DNA from: Deltaproteobacteria bacterium
GTDB lineage: Bacteria > Desulfobacterota > Binatia > HRBIN30 > JACQVA1
Length of the DNA: 64,000 nucleotides
Assembly: GCA_016178705.1 (NCBI GenBank)
Contig: JACOST010000033.1
Span: forward strand, 124,001 to 188,000
Reading direction: 5' to 3'
The translations under genes were made by a program, and so were the position numbers. Under the pieces are notes generated by a model. It searched no databases and was not told the origin of the DNA. It saw only the letters and a list, made by a program, of their open reading frames with translations. Below, piece by piece: positions 8,561-17,966 of the stretch (position 1 is the first letter of the stretch; every line of letters starts with the position of its first letter).

Positions 8561-8935
8561 TCACTGGATCGCGCCGATCGTGCTGTCGTACGCCAGGGTG
8601 CGCGAGCCTTTCGATGAATGAGCCGTGCCGCTGAAGCCGGCGCTGCCGTTGGCTGTCATAACCAGAGTGACCGTGGGGGAGATTCGCAATCCATCAAGGA
8701 ACGAGCTGCTCCCCGGCGCGGCGTCGGTGCCCGTCTTGTACAGTTGCGCGGTTGCAAAGTACGCTTCCTCCGCCGTGACGGCATTGCGCAGATCCGAGTG
8801 CGCTTGCGCGTCGTAGCCACGCTTCTGGTAGGAGGTGAACTGTTGGATCGCGATGGCGGATAGGATTCCGATGACCGCCACGATGACCAGCAGCTCGATG
8901 AGAGTGAAACCGTTCGACCTCTTCGCGTCGTGCAT
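8561..8935 (-). CDS. Type IV pilin-like / GspG-like prepilin
   Basis: A 124-residue prepilin. The class III signal is GFTLIELLVIVAVIGILSAI (residues 9-28), with the Gly-Phe cleavage site for prepilin peptidase and Glu at mature position 5. The following helix ends in AIQQFTSYQKRGYDAQAHSD, as in major pilins and pseudopilins. The mature protein is short (about 115 residues) and lacks the C-terminal disulfide pair of many type IVa pilins, closer to GspG-like or geobacter-type short pilins. GGAG eight bases upstream supports the ATG at 8935 over one ten codons upstream. No other pilus genes are in this window, so it is an orphan minor pilin or a surface filament subunit. Confidence 0.85.
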   Translation of the reverse strand: MHDAKRSNGFTLIELLVIVAVIGILSAIAIQQFTSYQKRGYDAQAHSDLRNAVTAEEAYFATAQLYKTGTDAAPGSSSFLDGLRISPTVTLVMTANGSAGFSGTAHSSKGSRTLAYDSTIGAIQ

Positions 8936-9238
8936 CGCGTTCTCCTCGAACAATCCAACGAGCAATGGCAGTGCCAGCTAGGCGATCGATCCGCGCTGTG
9001 GAGCGCTCCGCCCCGCGATCACGGTCTCGCCGCGCTCATTCGGTTCGTGATGTGCGCGGTACAATGCGGCGACACATCCCGCGCGCGAGCGTTTCGCCGC
9101 TTCTGGTGATACTGACGACGACGGCACGCGGCGCGCGCAACTGTATGGTGTGCCGGGTGCGATGCGACCTCGCCGTGGGTCTTCTGCGGCGGGGCGCGGC
9201 GATAGATGATCTGCTCGTGGTGTGAAGGGAGCGACGCG
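8936..9238. other. Non-coding gap, nothing recognised
   Basis: Roughly 300 bases between the divergent pilin and DUF1214 genes. No RNA gene, repeat or convincing coding segment is visible. It must contain both promoters. Confidence 0.4.
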
Positions 9239-10336
9239 ATGCCATCGACGTCCGTGACACAGAGCGGTGCGGCCTTCCGTGAGTTGCTGGATGTCTTGCG
9301 GGATGCCGACCAGAGCTTTCTCGCCGGCCCCCGCGGTGGCTTGGACGCGCTCGGGGTGGTGGAAGGCTATCGCCACCTCACCCATCTGCTCAGCTACGCG
9401 TTCGATCTCTATCTCGAAGGCGACCCGGAACGCCCGAGCTTCACCCCACTGGCGTCACCGACGCGCAAGATTCTCGGCGACAACGTCGACTCGCGCTATT
9501 TCTTTGCGCCGATCAATGGCGCGCGCGCCTATCGTATCCACGGTCGGCGAGGCAACGACGTGTATCTTGCCTTCTGCATCTACGGCGGCAAGCCCGACGG
9601 TGAATGGTCGGAGCGAGTGGTGGCGAACGTGTCGCAGCGCGAGATCACGTTCGCGACCGACGGCAGCTTTGAGCTGATCCTGAGCCCGACGGCACCGCGT
9701 GCGGGCGCGGCGAACTGGGTCGCGCTGGAACCCGACGCGGTGTGTGTCATCTCGCGCGAGTACTACACCGACCTCACCGCCGCGCAGCCGGCGCGCTTCG
9801 CCATCGAGGCGATCGATGCGCTGCCGCCGCCCGCGCCCCTCAGCGACGCGCTGCTGGCGGCGCGCTTGCGCGCGGTCGCGACGTTTGTTCGCCAGACCAT
9901 CGAGTTCGCGCCCATTCCTCCGCTGCCGGCGACCAACATGCTGATGCCGCCGATGCCATGGAGCCCGACCGTGCGCGGTTGGGGCACGCCGGACAACATC
10001 TACGCACTCGGCGCTTTCGAACTCGAAGCGGATCAGGCGCTGGTGATCACCGGCCGCTCACCACAGTGCGTGTATTGGGGCGTGCAGTTGTGGAATCGCT
10101 ACATGCAATCGCTCGACTACCGCTACCACCGCGTGTCGCTCAACGGGATGCAAGCCGCATTGGAAGCCGACGGGTCGTTTCGCGTCGTGATCGCGCAGCG
10201 TGACCCCGGCGTGCCCAACTGGCTCGAGACCACCGGCCACCGCGACGGGCTCTTCTTCTGCCGCTGGCTGCAAGCCGAGGAGTTACCCGCGCATCCGACC
10301 TGTGAGGTCGTGCCGCTCGCCACTCTACGCGGATGA
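9239..10336 (+). CDS. DUF1214 domain-containing protein
   Basis: A 365-residue protein starting at ATG 9239 with GGGAG ten bases upstream. The middle has NVDSRYFFAPINGARAYRIH and GKPDGEWSERVVANVSQREI, and the end has YWGVQLWNRYMQSLDYRYHR, QRDPGVPNWLETTGHRDG and LFFCRW, the conserved C-terminal block of DUF1214 (PF06742). The function of this family is not established; members are often next to sulfotransferases and acyl-CoA genes in actinobacterial and deltaproteobacterial genomes, and a sulfotransferase is indeed two genes away. No signal peptide is seen. Confidence 0.8.
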   Translation: MPSTSVTQSGAAFRELLDVLRDADQSFLAGPRGGLDALGVVEGYRHLTHLLSYAFDLYLEGDPERPSFTPLASPTRKILGDNVDSRYFFAPINGARAYRIHGRRGNDVYLAFCIYGGKPDGEWSERVVANVSQREITFATDGSFELILSPTAPRAGAANWVALEPDAVCVISREYYTDLTAAQPARFAIEAIDALPPPAPLSDALLAARLRAVATFVRQTIEFAPIPPLPATNMLMPPMPWSPTVRGWGTPDNIYALGAFELEADQALVITGRSPQCVYWGVQLWNRYMQSLDYRYHRVSLNGMQAALEADGSFRVVIAQRDPGVPNWLETTGHRDGLFFCRWLQAEELPAHPTCEVVPLATLRG

Positions 10337-10370
10337 GCGGCTGGACACGTGAAGCGATGCGAGACGCGAC

Positions 10371-11474
10371 TTGAGATTCACACTGAAAGGACGGCGCGGC
10401 CCGAAGGCGGGCGGATCCTGGGGAGCGCTGCGACCGGACGAAGTGTCGCGCTCGACTGAGCCTCGCCGCGTGGAACCCGGCCGGGCGCGCGGGTTCGCGA
10501 TCGGCCTCTTCATCGTGGCCGTTGTTGGACTCGTCGTTGCCCTGGTCGGCTTCAGCCCGCGCCTGTTGACGTCGACGATCCGCAAGCCGCTCACCCGCAC
10601 GCCGCAAGATGTCGGTGTGGCGTTCAAGCCGGTCGAGTTCGCGCCGCCCGACGTGCCGATCACGTTGCGGGCGTGGTGGATGCCGGCGCCGCACGCCACC
10701 GCGGCGCTGATCCTGGTGCACGGCGGTGGCGGCAACAAGAGTTTAGAATGGATCGATGGTCTCGAACTTGCCCGCGACTTGGTCGCCGGAGGCTACTCGG
10801 TGCTGGCGCTCGATTTGCGCAATCACGGCGAATCGGATGCCGCGCCCGACAGCCGGGTGACGACGGGCAATGCGGAAGCGAACGATGTGCTTGGCGCGAT
10901 TGCGTATCTGACGCAGCAGGGCCTCGCCCAGCGCTTCGGCATCGTCGGCTTCTCGCTGGGTGGCGCGGTGGCGCTGTACGCGGCGGCGCGTGATCCGCGC
11001 GTCGAGGCGGTGGTCACCGACGGGGTGTACGTCGATGCGCGCGGCGCCGCCTTGCGCAACGCGCAGGCGGCGACCGGCTGGCCGGCGTCCATCATTGATT
11101 TGATCCTGTGGAGCGCCGAAACCTTTCACGGTTACTCGTTCAAGCGCGATAGTACCCTCGACGCGATGTCGCACATTCAGTTGCTACCGGTGCTGCTCAT
11201 CCACAACGAAGCCGACCCGATCGTGCCGGTGGATGATGCGCGGCATCTCTTGAGCGACTCACTCGCCGCGCAACTCTGGGTGACCCCGGCGCCTCCGCGT
11301 GATGCCCCGTTCTGGCGCGAGGCCGGGCCATGGGGCACGCACGTGCGCTGCTACCATCTCTACCCCAAGGAGTTCGCGACGCGTGTGCTCGCGTTCTTCG
11401 ACCGTGTCTTTACTGGTCCGCCCGCATCGACGGGGAAGCGGTCGCCGCACCGGCGCGCCCGTGGAGTACGCTGA
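10371..11474 (+). CDS. Membrane-anchored alpha/beta hydrolase
   Basis: A 367-residue serine hydrolase. One hydrophobic segment (about residues 41-62, FAIGLFIVAVVGLVVALVGF) anchors it; the catalytic domain follows with oxyanion motif LVHGGGGNKS, nucleophile GFSLGGAVAL, acid in LIHNEADPIVP and a late His in VRCYHLYPKEF. This is the layout of the BAAT/prolyl-oligopeptidase-like esterase group. The start is uncertain: I use the TTG at 10371 because it gives the longest frame that begins after the previous gene, but a GTG at 10443 is in frame and would still keep the membrane segment. Substrate unknown. Confidence 0.75.
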   Translation: MRFTLKGRRGPKAGGSWGALRPDEVSRSTEPRRVEPGRARGFAIGLFIVAVVGLVVALVGFSPRLLTSTIRKPLTRTPQDVGVAFKPVEFAPPDVPITLRAWWMPAPHATAALILVHGGGGNKSLEWIDGLELARDLVAGGYSVLALDLRNHGESDAAPDSRVTTGNAEANDVLGAIAYLTQQGLAQRFGIVGFSLGGAVALYAAARDPRVEAVVTDGVYVDARGAALRNAQAATGWPASIIDLILWSAETFHGYSFKRDSTLDAMSHIQLLPVLLIHNEADPIVPVDDARHLLSDSLAAQLWVTPAPPRDAPFWREAGPWGTHVRCYHLYPKEFATRVLAFFDRVFTGPPASTGKRSPHRRARGVR

Positions 11475-11504
11475 GTCATCGGGCTGCGCTTTCCCGGTGT
11501 TTGT

Positions 11505-12755
11505 CTAGTTGAGTGGCTCCGACTTGATTGCGTGTCGGGATTGATATGCGGCGTAGCGCTGACGCTCCGCTGTAGGATCGAGTCCCGCGTCGGCGATGGT
11601 GTAGCGATGCGCGCCGTGCTTGTCCTTGGGGTTCGCTACGAGAAAACGGCGCATGCGAGTCTCGGCGGCCTCGGTGAACGGCAGGTCGAAGTGTTGATAG
11701 ATGCGCCGCACCATCGCGATCTCGTCGGCGATGAATTCGGCGAACTGCATGTCGAAGACGCGATCGTCCGGCAGGGCGCCGCTGTCGCGCACGGTCATGG
11801 TTTTCTGCAGGCCCGTCGCAAGCCGCGCGGTCCAGTCGGCGCCGATCGCGACCGGATCGATGCGATCGCTCGACATGCCGCGCAGCAACTTGACCAAGCT
11901 GGCGAGCGACGCGATCACCTTGAGCGGATCGCGATGGGTCTGGACGATGCGTGCGTCGGGATAAATCGCGAGCAGCGCGTCGAGCGCCCACAGGTGTGCG
12001 GGCGACTTGAGCACCCAGCGCTCGGCGGGACAGCGCCATTGCAGATACTGCAGCTGCCGGCGATGCGACGTATACACCGGTCGCATGTCCGTCTGTTCGA
12101 GCCAGCGCTGGTAGCTCGGGACGTTGTGCGTCGTATGGTAGATCATCGTCGCGAAATCATGCTGCGTGAGCGCGGCGCACTCCTGCGGCAGCTGCGCGCC
12201 CATCGGGTGCATCGACTTGAAGCCGGGGATGAGCTTGTCGACGCCGCTGAAGTGTTTCTCCACCTGCGCGATGCGCAGATCAGTCTCGTAGGTTGCGCGC
12301 TCCGGCGGCGGCCAGGGGTGCATGACCTCCCACGTCATCGGCACGCGGGTGGCCGGGTCTTGCGCGAGTAGTTCGTGCAGGATCGTCGTGCCCGTGCGAG
12401 GCAGACCAAGGATGAACAGCGGCCGCTCGATCGGTCGCTCGCCGATCTCCGGATGACGCTTATGCGTATCGATCATGCGCAGACGGTTTTCCAGCGTGCG
12501 AACGGCGTCGCTGCGGGCGATCACACGGCCGAGCATGGTAAGCGCGGCCTCATGCTCGAAGGCGTCGAGCAGGATGCGCAGCGGCTCGCGGAAGCGCTCG
12601 TCGCCGAAGTCAGAGAGGCCGGTGTTCCTTGCGGCCTGGTCCAACAGCGAGCGCTTGTCGAGGCGCACCAGCGGCAGGCCGGCCGCGCGTAGCGCTCCGC
12701 CGGCGGCGTTGAACAGCCTGAGTCCAAGTGGACGATAGGGTCGATAGGCACTCAT
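11505..12755 (-). CDS. Sulfotransferase family protein
   Basis: A 416-residue PAPS-dependent sulfotransferase-like protein (Sulfotransfer_3 type). The 5'-phosphosulfate loop is FILGLPRTGTTILHELLAQD around residues 114-133, and the 3'-phosphate strand is RIVQTHRDPLKVIASLASLV around residue 265-285. The Glu/His-containing stretch PTWEVMHPWPPPE-like (MTWEVMHPWPPPERAT) matches the family region that contacts acceptor substrate. Proteins of this group are abundant in mycobacteria and uncultured soil bacteria and are thought to sulfate hydrophobic acceptors such as lipids or sterols; the acceptor here is unknown. It is convergent with the hydrolase gene. Confidence 0.85.
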   Translation of the reverse strand: MSAYRPYRPLGLRLFNAAGGALRAAGLPLVRLDKRSLLDQAARNTGLSDFGDERFREPLRILLDAFEHEAALTMLGRVIARSDAVRTLENRLRMIDTHKRHPEIGERPIERPLFILGLPRTGTTILHELLAQDPATRVPMTWEVMHPWPPPERATYETDLRIAQVEKHFSGVDKLIPGFKSMHPMGAQLPQECAALTQHDFATMIYHTTHNVPSYQRWLEQTDMRPVYTSHRRQLQYLQWRCPAERWVLKSPAHLWALDALLAIYPDARIVQTHRDPLKVIASLASLVKLLRGMSSDRIDPVAIGADWTARLATGLQKTMTVRDSGALPDDRVFDMQFAEFIADEIAMVRRIYQHFDLPFTEAAETRMRRFLVANPKDKHGAHRYTIADAGLDPTAERQRYAAYQSRHAIKSEPLN

Positions 12756-12883
12756 CGGCGATTGGAACGCATCGGATGGGCTCCTACCCTTGGCCAGAAA
12801 GGATGTCCAGCGTGCCTCACCGCCGCGAAGTTGATGCGGCGAAGGGCTCGATGTCGTCGCTGAGCAAATTGAATCCTTGACGG

Positions 12884-13873
12884 TTACGTATGCTCCAGTT
12901 CGGCGAGGAAGGCTTCCCAGAAGCGCTTCGGCTGAGCGTCGGGGAAGAACCGCTGGATGAATGCGTACCCTGCGCTCGACAATTGTTGGCGTAGCTGCGG
13001 ATCCTCAATTGCCCGCAGCGCGGTGGCGGCCGCGTCGGGCGTGTTGGCGACGAGAGCGGTTTCGCGGTTGCGCATGTAGAAGCTGGCGCCGCGGGCGTTG
13101 CTGCCAATGACGACGATCCCGGCGGCCATCGCCTCCATTCCAGGGAGTCCACAACCTTCGATCTCCGACGCGACCAGCAAGGCCTGCGGCCCGCGGAAGC
13201 GGGCGGCGAATTCGCTGAAGGGCACACCGTCGATCAGATCGAGCTTCCAGTAGCGGCCTCCGTCGTCGCGGTACCGGCGATACGCCGCTTGGATGAACTC
13301 CATGCCGTTCTTCCGCGGCAGGGCCGCGAGGCGGCCCGCGTCGCGTTGCTCCTGCTGGATGAGCGGAAAGCTCTCCGGATCGACGATGTTGGGTGCGAAC
13401 GTTGGCTCCTTCCCCGGAAGGACGCGTCGGCAGCATTCGCTCATCAGCGGCGAGCAAGTCCACAGGCGGAGATCAGGACGTGCATGAACGAAGTCCGGGC
13501 GAACCAGGTTCGGATGCTGCATGTATACGACGACCCGGCCGACGACCTCGTCTGCAAGGCGCGAGTAAACGTCGGGAACGATGCAGACATCGTCGCGACG
13601 GCGGTCCGCCCACGCGACGAACGGGAGCTGTCCGATACCTCGCGAACGGTAGGTATCTCGTCCACTTCGCGTTGCCATCACTGCGGCGGCGCCGAGTGAG
13701 CGGGCGAGGGCGCACTGCCGCATGATGTTCAGCGTCCCGCCGAAGACCTCGGTGGTCCACAGGCCCCGCTCGTCCCCAAATCGCGATCCGAAACCGCCGC
13801 GGTGGTGCAAGCGCTCGCGGCTGCGAGCGACAATCCCGGTGCGAAGATCGGGAATCAAAAACAAGATTCGCAT
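12884..13873 (-). CDS. Glycosyltransferase family 4-like protein
   Basis: A 329-residue protein with a GT-B-like C-terminal domain. It starts MRILFLIPDLRTGI, has a mid-domain NIVDPESFPLIQQEQRDAGR, and ends with LLVASEIEGCGLPGMEAMAA and GIVVIGSNARGASFYMRNRE, which is the E-x7-E nucleotide-sugar region plus the following strand. It is shorter than typical GT4 enzymes (350-400 residues) and the glycine-rich N-terminal acceptor loop is not obvious, so the acceptor side is atypical. It is 102 bases downstream of the phosphodiesterase gene on the same strand and may share its transcript. Confidence 0.7.
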   Translation of the reverse strand: MRILFLIPDLRTGIVARSRERLHHRGGFGSRFGDERGLWTTEVFGGTLNIMRQCALARSLGAAAVMATRSGRDTYRSRGIGQLPFVAWADRRRDDVCIVPDVYSRLADEVVGRVVVYMQHPNLVRPDFVHARPDLRLWTCSPLMSECCRRVLPGKEPTFAPNIVDPESFPLIQQEQRDAGRLAALPRKNGMEFIQAAYRRYRDDGGRYWKLDLIDGVPFSEFAARFRGPQALLVASEIEGCGLPGMEAMAAGIVVIGSNARGASFYMRNRETALVANTPDAAATALRAIEDPQLRQQLSSAGYAFIQRFFPDAQPKRFWEAFLAELEHT

Positions 13874-13975
13874 ACAGCCGCCGCGAGGTTGTGCGGGCTG
13901 TCCTGAGGACAGCGCAGGTCGTGCGTCTCTCTGCTCAAGGCGTCTCCGATCGCGAGGTAGCCGGCTGCGTAGGAC

Positions 13976-15508
13976 TCAGTGCGCGGGCGGTCCAACCGCC
14001 GGAATCGCTCGCCCTTCCGTATCCGGCAGCTGGATACCCAGCAGACTGGATATCGTCGGCGCGAAGTCCTCGAGGCGAACCGGGTCTGGAAGCAGCCCCG
14101 GAGTGACGTGTGGTCCGGCAGCGAAGAATATTCCTCGCATGGAAGGATCGTGATCGCCGCTGCGACCACTGACGACTACGGGCTCGATCCGGCCGATCTT
14201 CGGGGATTCGATCCACGACAACGATGCCTTCGACCAGCGCACGATCAGATCGGGAAATTCGCCGACGTAACCGGTGAAATCCATGTCCGCCGAGCTCACG
14301 ATCTCGGCGACGATCGGGTCTCCGGATCGGCCATCCCGCAGTTGGTGTAGATCGTACGTGAGTTGCTCGATGAGTTCCGCGCACTGGCGGCCGGGTTGTA
14401 CCATGCCGGTCGTTTCTCGACCGGCCAGATTGATTCGGATTCCGCCACACGTATCGTGAGTCGGAAGCCAAAAATATCTTCGGTTCCTGCGCTCCGCGTC
14501 AACTCGATCCCTCAAGTGTCCGCGACCAAAGCGCTGTCGAACTGGCGCCAACCCACGTCGGAGAACGTTCGGCATGAAATCAGAAATGGCTCGCGCCGTC
14601 GCCAACCGCCGCGCGCGTCTTTCTTCGTACTGAGGATGGCGCCCGGTGAAGCCATCCAAGCGCCGGAGGATCTCGTCGAAAACGGGGAGCGCGTCGAAGG
14701 CGGGCCCCATGCCATGGCTGGAGAGGAATAGAACGGTCGAATCAATGTCCACGAAGCGGAGAGTGGCACCCAATGCGCGATCGATCGCTACATAAATTTC
14801 CTTGATTGTTCCACCCAGAGTTGCTGCCGCATCGGGATCATGCCGAGAATTTGTGACGTCGTACAAATGCCAGAACCGGTGGCCGGCGCAATGAGTCTCG
14901 TCGAATACGGAGAGAAAGAGATCCCAATCTTCGCCAGCGAGATAGTGAGAAGTCATGTCACGCTTCCGCTGAACACGACGGATCAGGCGTTGTCGAAGGT
15001 CACTCAAAGCGGATGTCGTACACTCGAAGCCCTCGCAGTCCCCGACCGGGTCGCAACCAAACCGGGAAAGGAGATCCTCTGCGACCTCATGGGGGAGTGT
15101 GCTGAGGTCGTTCTGACTATCGTGCTGGCCCCAGTCGGCCACGTGCAGGCCGTTGATGGTTTCATCGAGACCGCAGTAAGGTACGTTGAGGATCGCAGCT
15201 CTCTTCCTCTGCCAGTCAGGGCCTGACCAGAATGGATTCGTTTGGCAGGCGGGCCGAAGAGGTCGATGGACACAGGTGGTCGGGTCGTAGAGAGTGCGCA
15301 AGTATTGCCCGTGACGAGCAGGGCTCACGCCGGTGTAGAAGTTTGGCCACGATGCGCCGCTGAAGAACCGGGGCGGGTTGAGCACGTGGCCCCAAGCACC
15401 GCGAGCCCGTAGCCGCGCGAGATTCGGGAGGTCTCCCGATTCAATCCAGTCGTGGATGAGCTTGGGCTCCATCGCGTCGACACCAAAGACAAGGATCTTT
15501 GCCGGCAC
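13976..15508 (-). CDS. Alkaline phosphatase superfamily protein (type I phosphodiesterase)
   Basis: A 510-residue protein of the phosphodiesterase/nucleotide pyrophosphatase group. The metal-binding N-terminus KILVFGVDAMEPKLIHDW provides the first Asp, FFSGASWPNFYTGVSPARHG the catalytic Ser/Thr region and third ligand, VFDETHCAGHRFWHLYD the D-x3-H pair, and TVLFLSSHGMGP the second D/S-H site (Asp replaced by Ser in SSHG), with a late H in SGDHDPSMRGIFFAAGP. The GTG start at 15508 has AAGGAG six bases upstream. No signal peptide, so cytoplasmic. Neighbouring glycosyltransferase and aminotransferase hint at glycan or glycolipid metabolism, but the substrate is not evident. Confidence 0.8.
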   Translation of the reverse strand: MPAKILVFGVDAMEPKLIHDWIESGDLPNLARLRARGAWGHVLNPPRFFSGASWPNFYTGVSPARHGQYLRTLYDPTTCVHRPLRPACQTNPFWSGPDWQRKRAAILNVPYCGLDETINGLHVADWGQHDSQNDLSTLPHEVAEDLLSRFGCDPVGDCEGFECTTSALSDLRQRLIRRVQRKRDMTSHYLAGEDWDLFLSVFDETHCAGHRFWHLYDVTNSRHDPDAAATLGGTIKEIYVAIDRALGATLRFVDIDSTVLFLSSHGMGPAFDALPVFDEILRRLDGFTGRHPQYEERRARRLATARAISDFMPNVLRRGLAPVRQRFGRGHLRDRVDAERRNRRYFWLPTHDTCGGIRINLAGRETTGMVQPGRQCAELIEQLTYDLHQLRDGRSGDPIVAEIVSSADMDFTGYVGEFPDLIVRWSKASLSWIESPKIGRIEPVVVSGRSGDHDPSMRGIFFAAGPHVTPGLLPDPVRLEDFAPTISSLLGIQLPDTEGRAIPAVGPPAH

Positions 15509-15637
15509 TCGTGCTCCTTCTCAACCGCGGGACGCAGCAACCTTACGAGATTGAGCGCACCGGACTCAAGGCCCTCCGGTAAAGTCTACCGACACTTGGT
15601 ACGATGGTCGGCACGGTTGAAGGTAAGGCGTCGGGTC

Positions 15638-16978
15638 TCACGTCACGCGCGCGACGGCGCTGCTGATCGCTGCTTCGAGGCTGGTGACGAGGTGCTCGAT
15701 GTCCTCGTCCGTGATGATGAACGGCGGGCCGAGAGTAATGACATCGCGTGCCGGGTCGCTTCCGCCAGGGTAGAAGAAGCTGCCGTGCGCGAGTCCCGCC
15801 GCGACGACCTTGGTGGTGAGATGCACCTCGCGGGGAAACGGCTCGAGGGTGGTACGGTCCTTCACGAGTTCCACGCCCAGCAGCAAACCGCGACCGCGGA
15901 TGTCGGCGACGTGGGGATGCGATTCGAGCGTGGAGAGCCGCTCGCGCAACTTGCGTCCCATCTCGGCGGCGCGTTCGACGAGATGCTCGCGTTCGAGAAT
16001 GTCGAGCACCGTGTCGGCGACGGCACAGCACGCGGGATGGGCGGAGTAGGTGTAGAACATCAACTCGTCGCCGCGGGCCGCGATCGGGGCAACGATGTCG
16101 TCGCGCGTGAAGATGGCGCCCATCGGCGCGTAGCCGCTGGTGAGGCCTTTGCCGCCAACGAGAATGTCGGGCGTGACGTTCCAGTGCTCGACCGCAAAGC
16201 GCCGGCCGGTACGACCGAAGCCGGTCATCACTTCGTCGGCGATCAGCAGGATGCCGTGACGGCGGCAAATGTCGGCGATCTTCGGCCAGTACTCGTCCGG
16301 CGGCACAACGGCGCCGATGGTCGAGCCGACGATCGGCTCGGCGACGAACGCGGCGATGGTGTCGGCGCCTTCACGCTCGATGATGCGTTCAAGCTCGTCG
16401 GCGCAGGCGACGCCACAATCGGGATAGCGCATGCCGAGCGGGCAGCGCAGGCAGTAGCACGCCGGGGCTTTGGGAACATCGGCGAGCCACGGCTCGAAGC
16501 CGACGCGGCGCTTGGTATTGCCGCCTATGGAAAGCGTCGCCAGCGTGGTGCCGTGGTAGGAAAGATCGCGCCCGATGACTTTCCAACGGCTCGGCCGCCC
16601 GGCACTCACGTGATGCTGACGCGCCAGGCGAATCGCCGCGTCCATGGACTCCGAGCCGCCACTGGTGAAGAACATACGGGTCAATTCAGGGGGCAACCAG
16701 CGCGCGTGTAAGCGCTCGACGAGTTGCACGCGACTGTCGGTGGCAAACGTCGGGACGACGTAACTCACTTCCATGCAGGCGCGGGCGTAGGCCTCTGCGA
16801 CTTCGCGGCGGCCGTGGCCGATGTTGACGACGATGGCGCCGCCGGCGGCATCGAGAATGCGGCGGCCGTCGGGCGTGATCAGATACGCCCCCTCCGCGCG
16901 AGCGATCGCAAAGGGTGTCGAGCCGGGACGAGAAATGAACGGGTAGGCTTGGCTACGTTCGGAGTTCATGCCGGGCAT
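15638..16978 (-). CDS. Class III PLP-dependent aminotransferase
   Basis: A 446-residue enzyme of the glutamate-1-semialdehyde/omega-aminotransferase fold. Visible are GGAIVVNIGHGRREVAEAYA, the PLP-phosphate loop FFTSGGSESMDAAIRLARQH, the Asp that pairs with the pyridine nitrogen in LLIADEVMTGFGRTGR, and the Schiff-base lysine in ILVGGKGLTSGYAPMGAIF (about residue 276). A central cysteine cluster, CYCLRCPLGMRYPDCGVAC, is characteristic of a subgroup of adenosylmethionine/beta-alanine-type transaminases annotated broadly as aspartate aminotransferase family. An in-frame ATG three codons in (16969) is an equal start choice; neither has a clear ribosome-binding site. Confidence 0.85.
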   Translation of the reverse strand: MPGMNSERSQAYPFISRPGSTPFAIARAEGAYLITPDGRRILDAAGGAIVVNIGHGRREVAEAYARACMEVSYVVPTFATDSRVQLVERLHARWLPPELTRMFFTSGGSESMDAAIRLARQHHVSAGRPSRWKVIGRDLSYHGTTLATLSIGGNTKRRVGFEPWLADVPKAPACYCLRCPLGMRYPDCGVACADELERIIEREGADTIAAFVAEPIVGSTIGAVVPPDEYWPKIADICRRHGILLIADEVMTGFGRTGRRFAVEHWNVTPDILVGGKGLTSGYAPMGAIFTRDDIVAPIAARGDELMFYTYSAHPACCAVADTVLDILEREHLVERAAEMGRKLRERLSTLESHPHVADIRGRGLLLGVELVKDRTTLEPFPREVHLTTKVVAAGLAHGSFFYPGGSDPARDVITLGPPFIITDEDIEHLVTSLEAAISSAVARVT

Positions 16979-17033
16979 GCTGCGCGAGCAGCGTGCCGCG
17001 TGTCAAGGTTACTTGAGCGGCGACGGCGATCGC

Positions 17034-17783
17034 TCACGCCGCGCGGCGCTGGCGATACAACCCCCAGCCGAGGAGCGCGATGGTCAACACCAGCATCCCT
17101 TGCCAGCCGGCAACCGGTGCGGTGTCGGCGCGGATGACTCCCTCGTGCACAATGAGGTTCGCGACCCGCTGTCCATCGATGGCCAGCGTCATGAACTGTC
17201 CCGACGTGGGCATCGTGAAATTTGAGTGTGATGTGCTGTGCCAATTCGACAGACCCGCGTTCGTGAGTCCCGCCATGATGGGATGAAGCGAGTCGACGAT
17301 GAACTCCGTGTTGCTGCCGTCACCGGTCAGACCAATCGCATTGCCCAACGGTGCCCAGGCCAACGAGCTGGTGCCACCTTCGGTGACGAGGCCGCCGCCC
17401 ATGTTGACGAACTTGAAGACGGCGCCGGCGGAACTGGTGAAATTTTCCGCTCCCAAGAAACCCGTGATATAAATCACATCGAAGTTGCTCAGTGTCTGGC
17501 TGAAGAACTGTGACTGACCAATCGCCGTGATCTGAGTGAACCCGGCGTTCTGCAGCATGGTCAATCCGCCGCAGCCAGCGTTGACGAGCAGGATGCGCGG
17601 ATCGTTGCCGTTGCCGGCCCAGCGTACCGCGTTGGCGGCCAACTGCGGCGCTTGCGGATGAGAAGTGTGGCAGGCCGGGTCCAGTCCCATGTAGACGAGC
17701 CGTCCCGCGTGCGCCGTTGTCGCACTGGCGAGCGTCAACCCCACCACCGTCACCACCCCGAGAATCGCTTGCCGCATATGCAT
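17034..17783 (-). CDS. Exported protein with C-terminal membrane/sorting tail
   Basis: A 249-residue exported protein. GGAGG lies before the ATG at 17783, and the signal peptide is MRQAILGVVTVVGLTLASAT ending at AHA. The core begins RLVYMGLDPACHTSHPQAPQ and contains ILLVNAGCGG, FDVIYITGFLGAENFTSSAG and NMGGGLVTEGG, reminiscent of a ThuA/DUF4159-like glutamine-amidotransferase-like fold in which a putative gas- or sugar-binding protein lost catalysis. The C-terminus is APVAGWQGMLVLTIALLGWG followed by LYRQRRAA: a short Pro-rich stop, one membrane helix and a basic tail, the design of PEP-CTERM/IPTL-CTERM sorting signals although the exact PEP or IPTL letters are missing. Confidence 0.65.
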   Translation of the reverse strand: MHMRQAILGVVTVVGLTLASATTAHAGRLVYMGLDPACHTSHPQAPQLAANAVRWAGNGNDPRILLVNAGCGGLTMLQNAGFTQITAIGQSQFFSQTLSNFDVIYITGFLGAENFTSSAGAVFKFVNMGGGLVTEGGTSSLAWAPLGNAIGLTGDGSNTEFIVDSLHPIMAGLTNAGLSNWHSTSHSNFTMPTSGQFMTLAIDGQRVANLIVHEGVIRADTAPVAGWQGMLVLTIALLGWGLYRQRRAA

Positions 17784-17966
17784 CGTCCTCCAGCATGTGG
17801 CCCGTAGCGTGTCCGAGCGGCGCTTGTCAACCTATCGCTCCAAATGTCTCGCCCACGCATGACCAAGATCAGTGCGCTCTCCGCTGTTCATCGTTAACAA
17901 AGACATGGTTTCCGCTGCCCATCGCCAGCGAACGGGGCTACGCGGATGCCAGAGGGAGAGCGCGAG

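Noticed and set aside
13979-14350. Open frames opposite the phosphodiesterase gene
   Set aside because: Shadows with no family similarity; the minus-strand gene explains the region.
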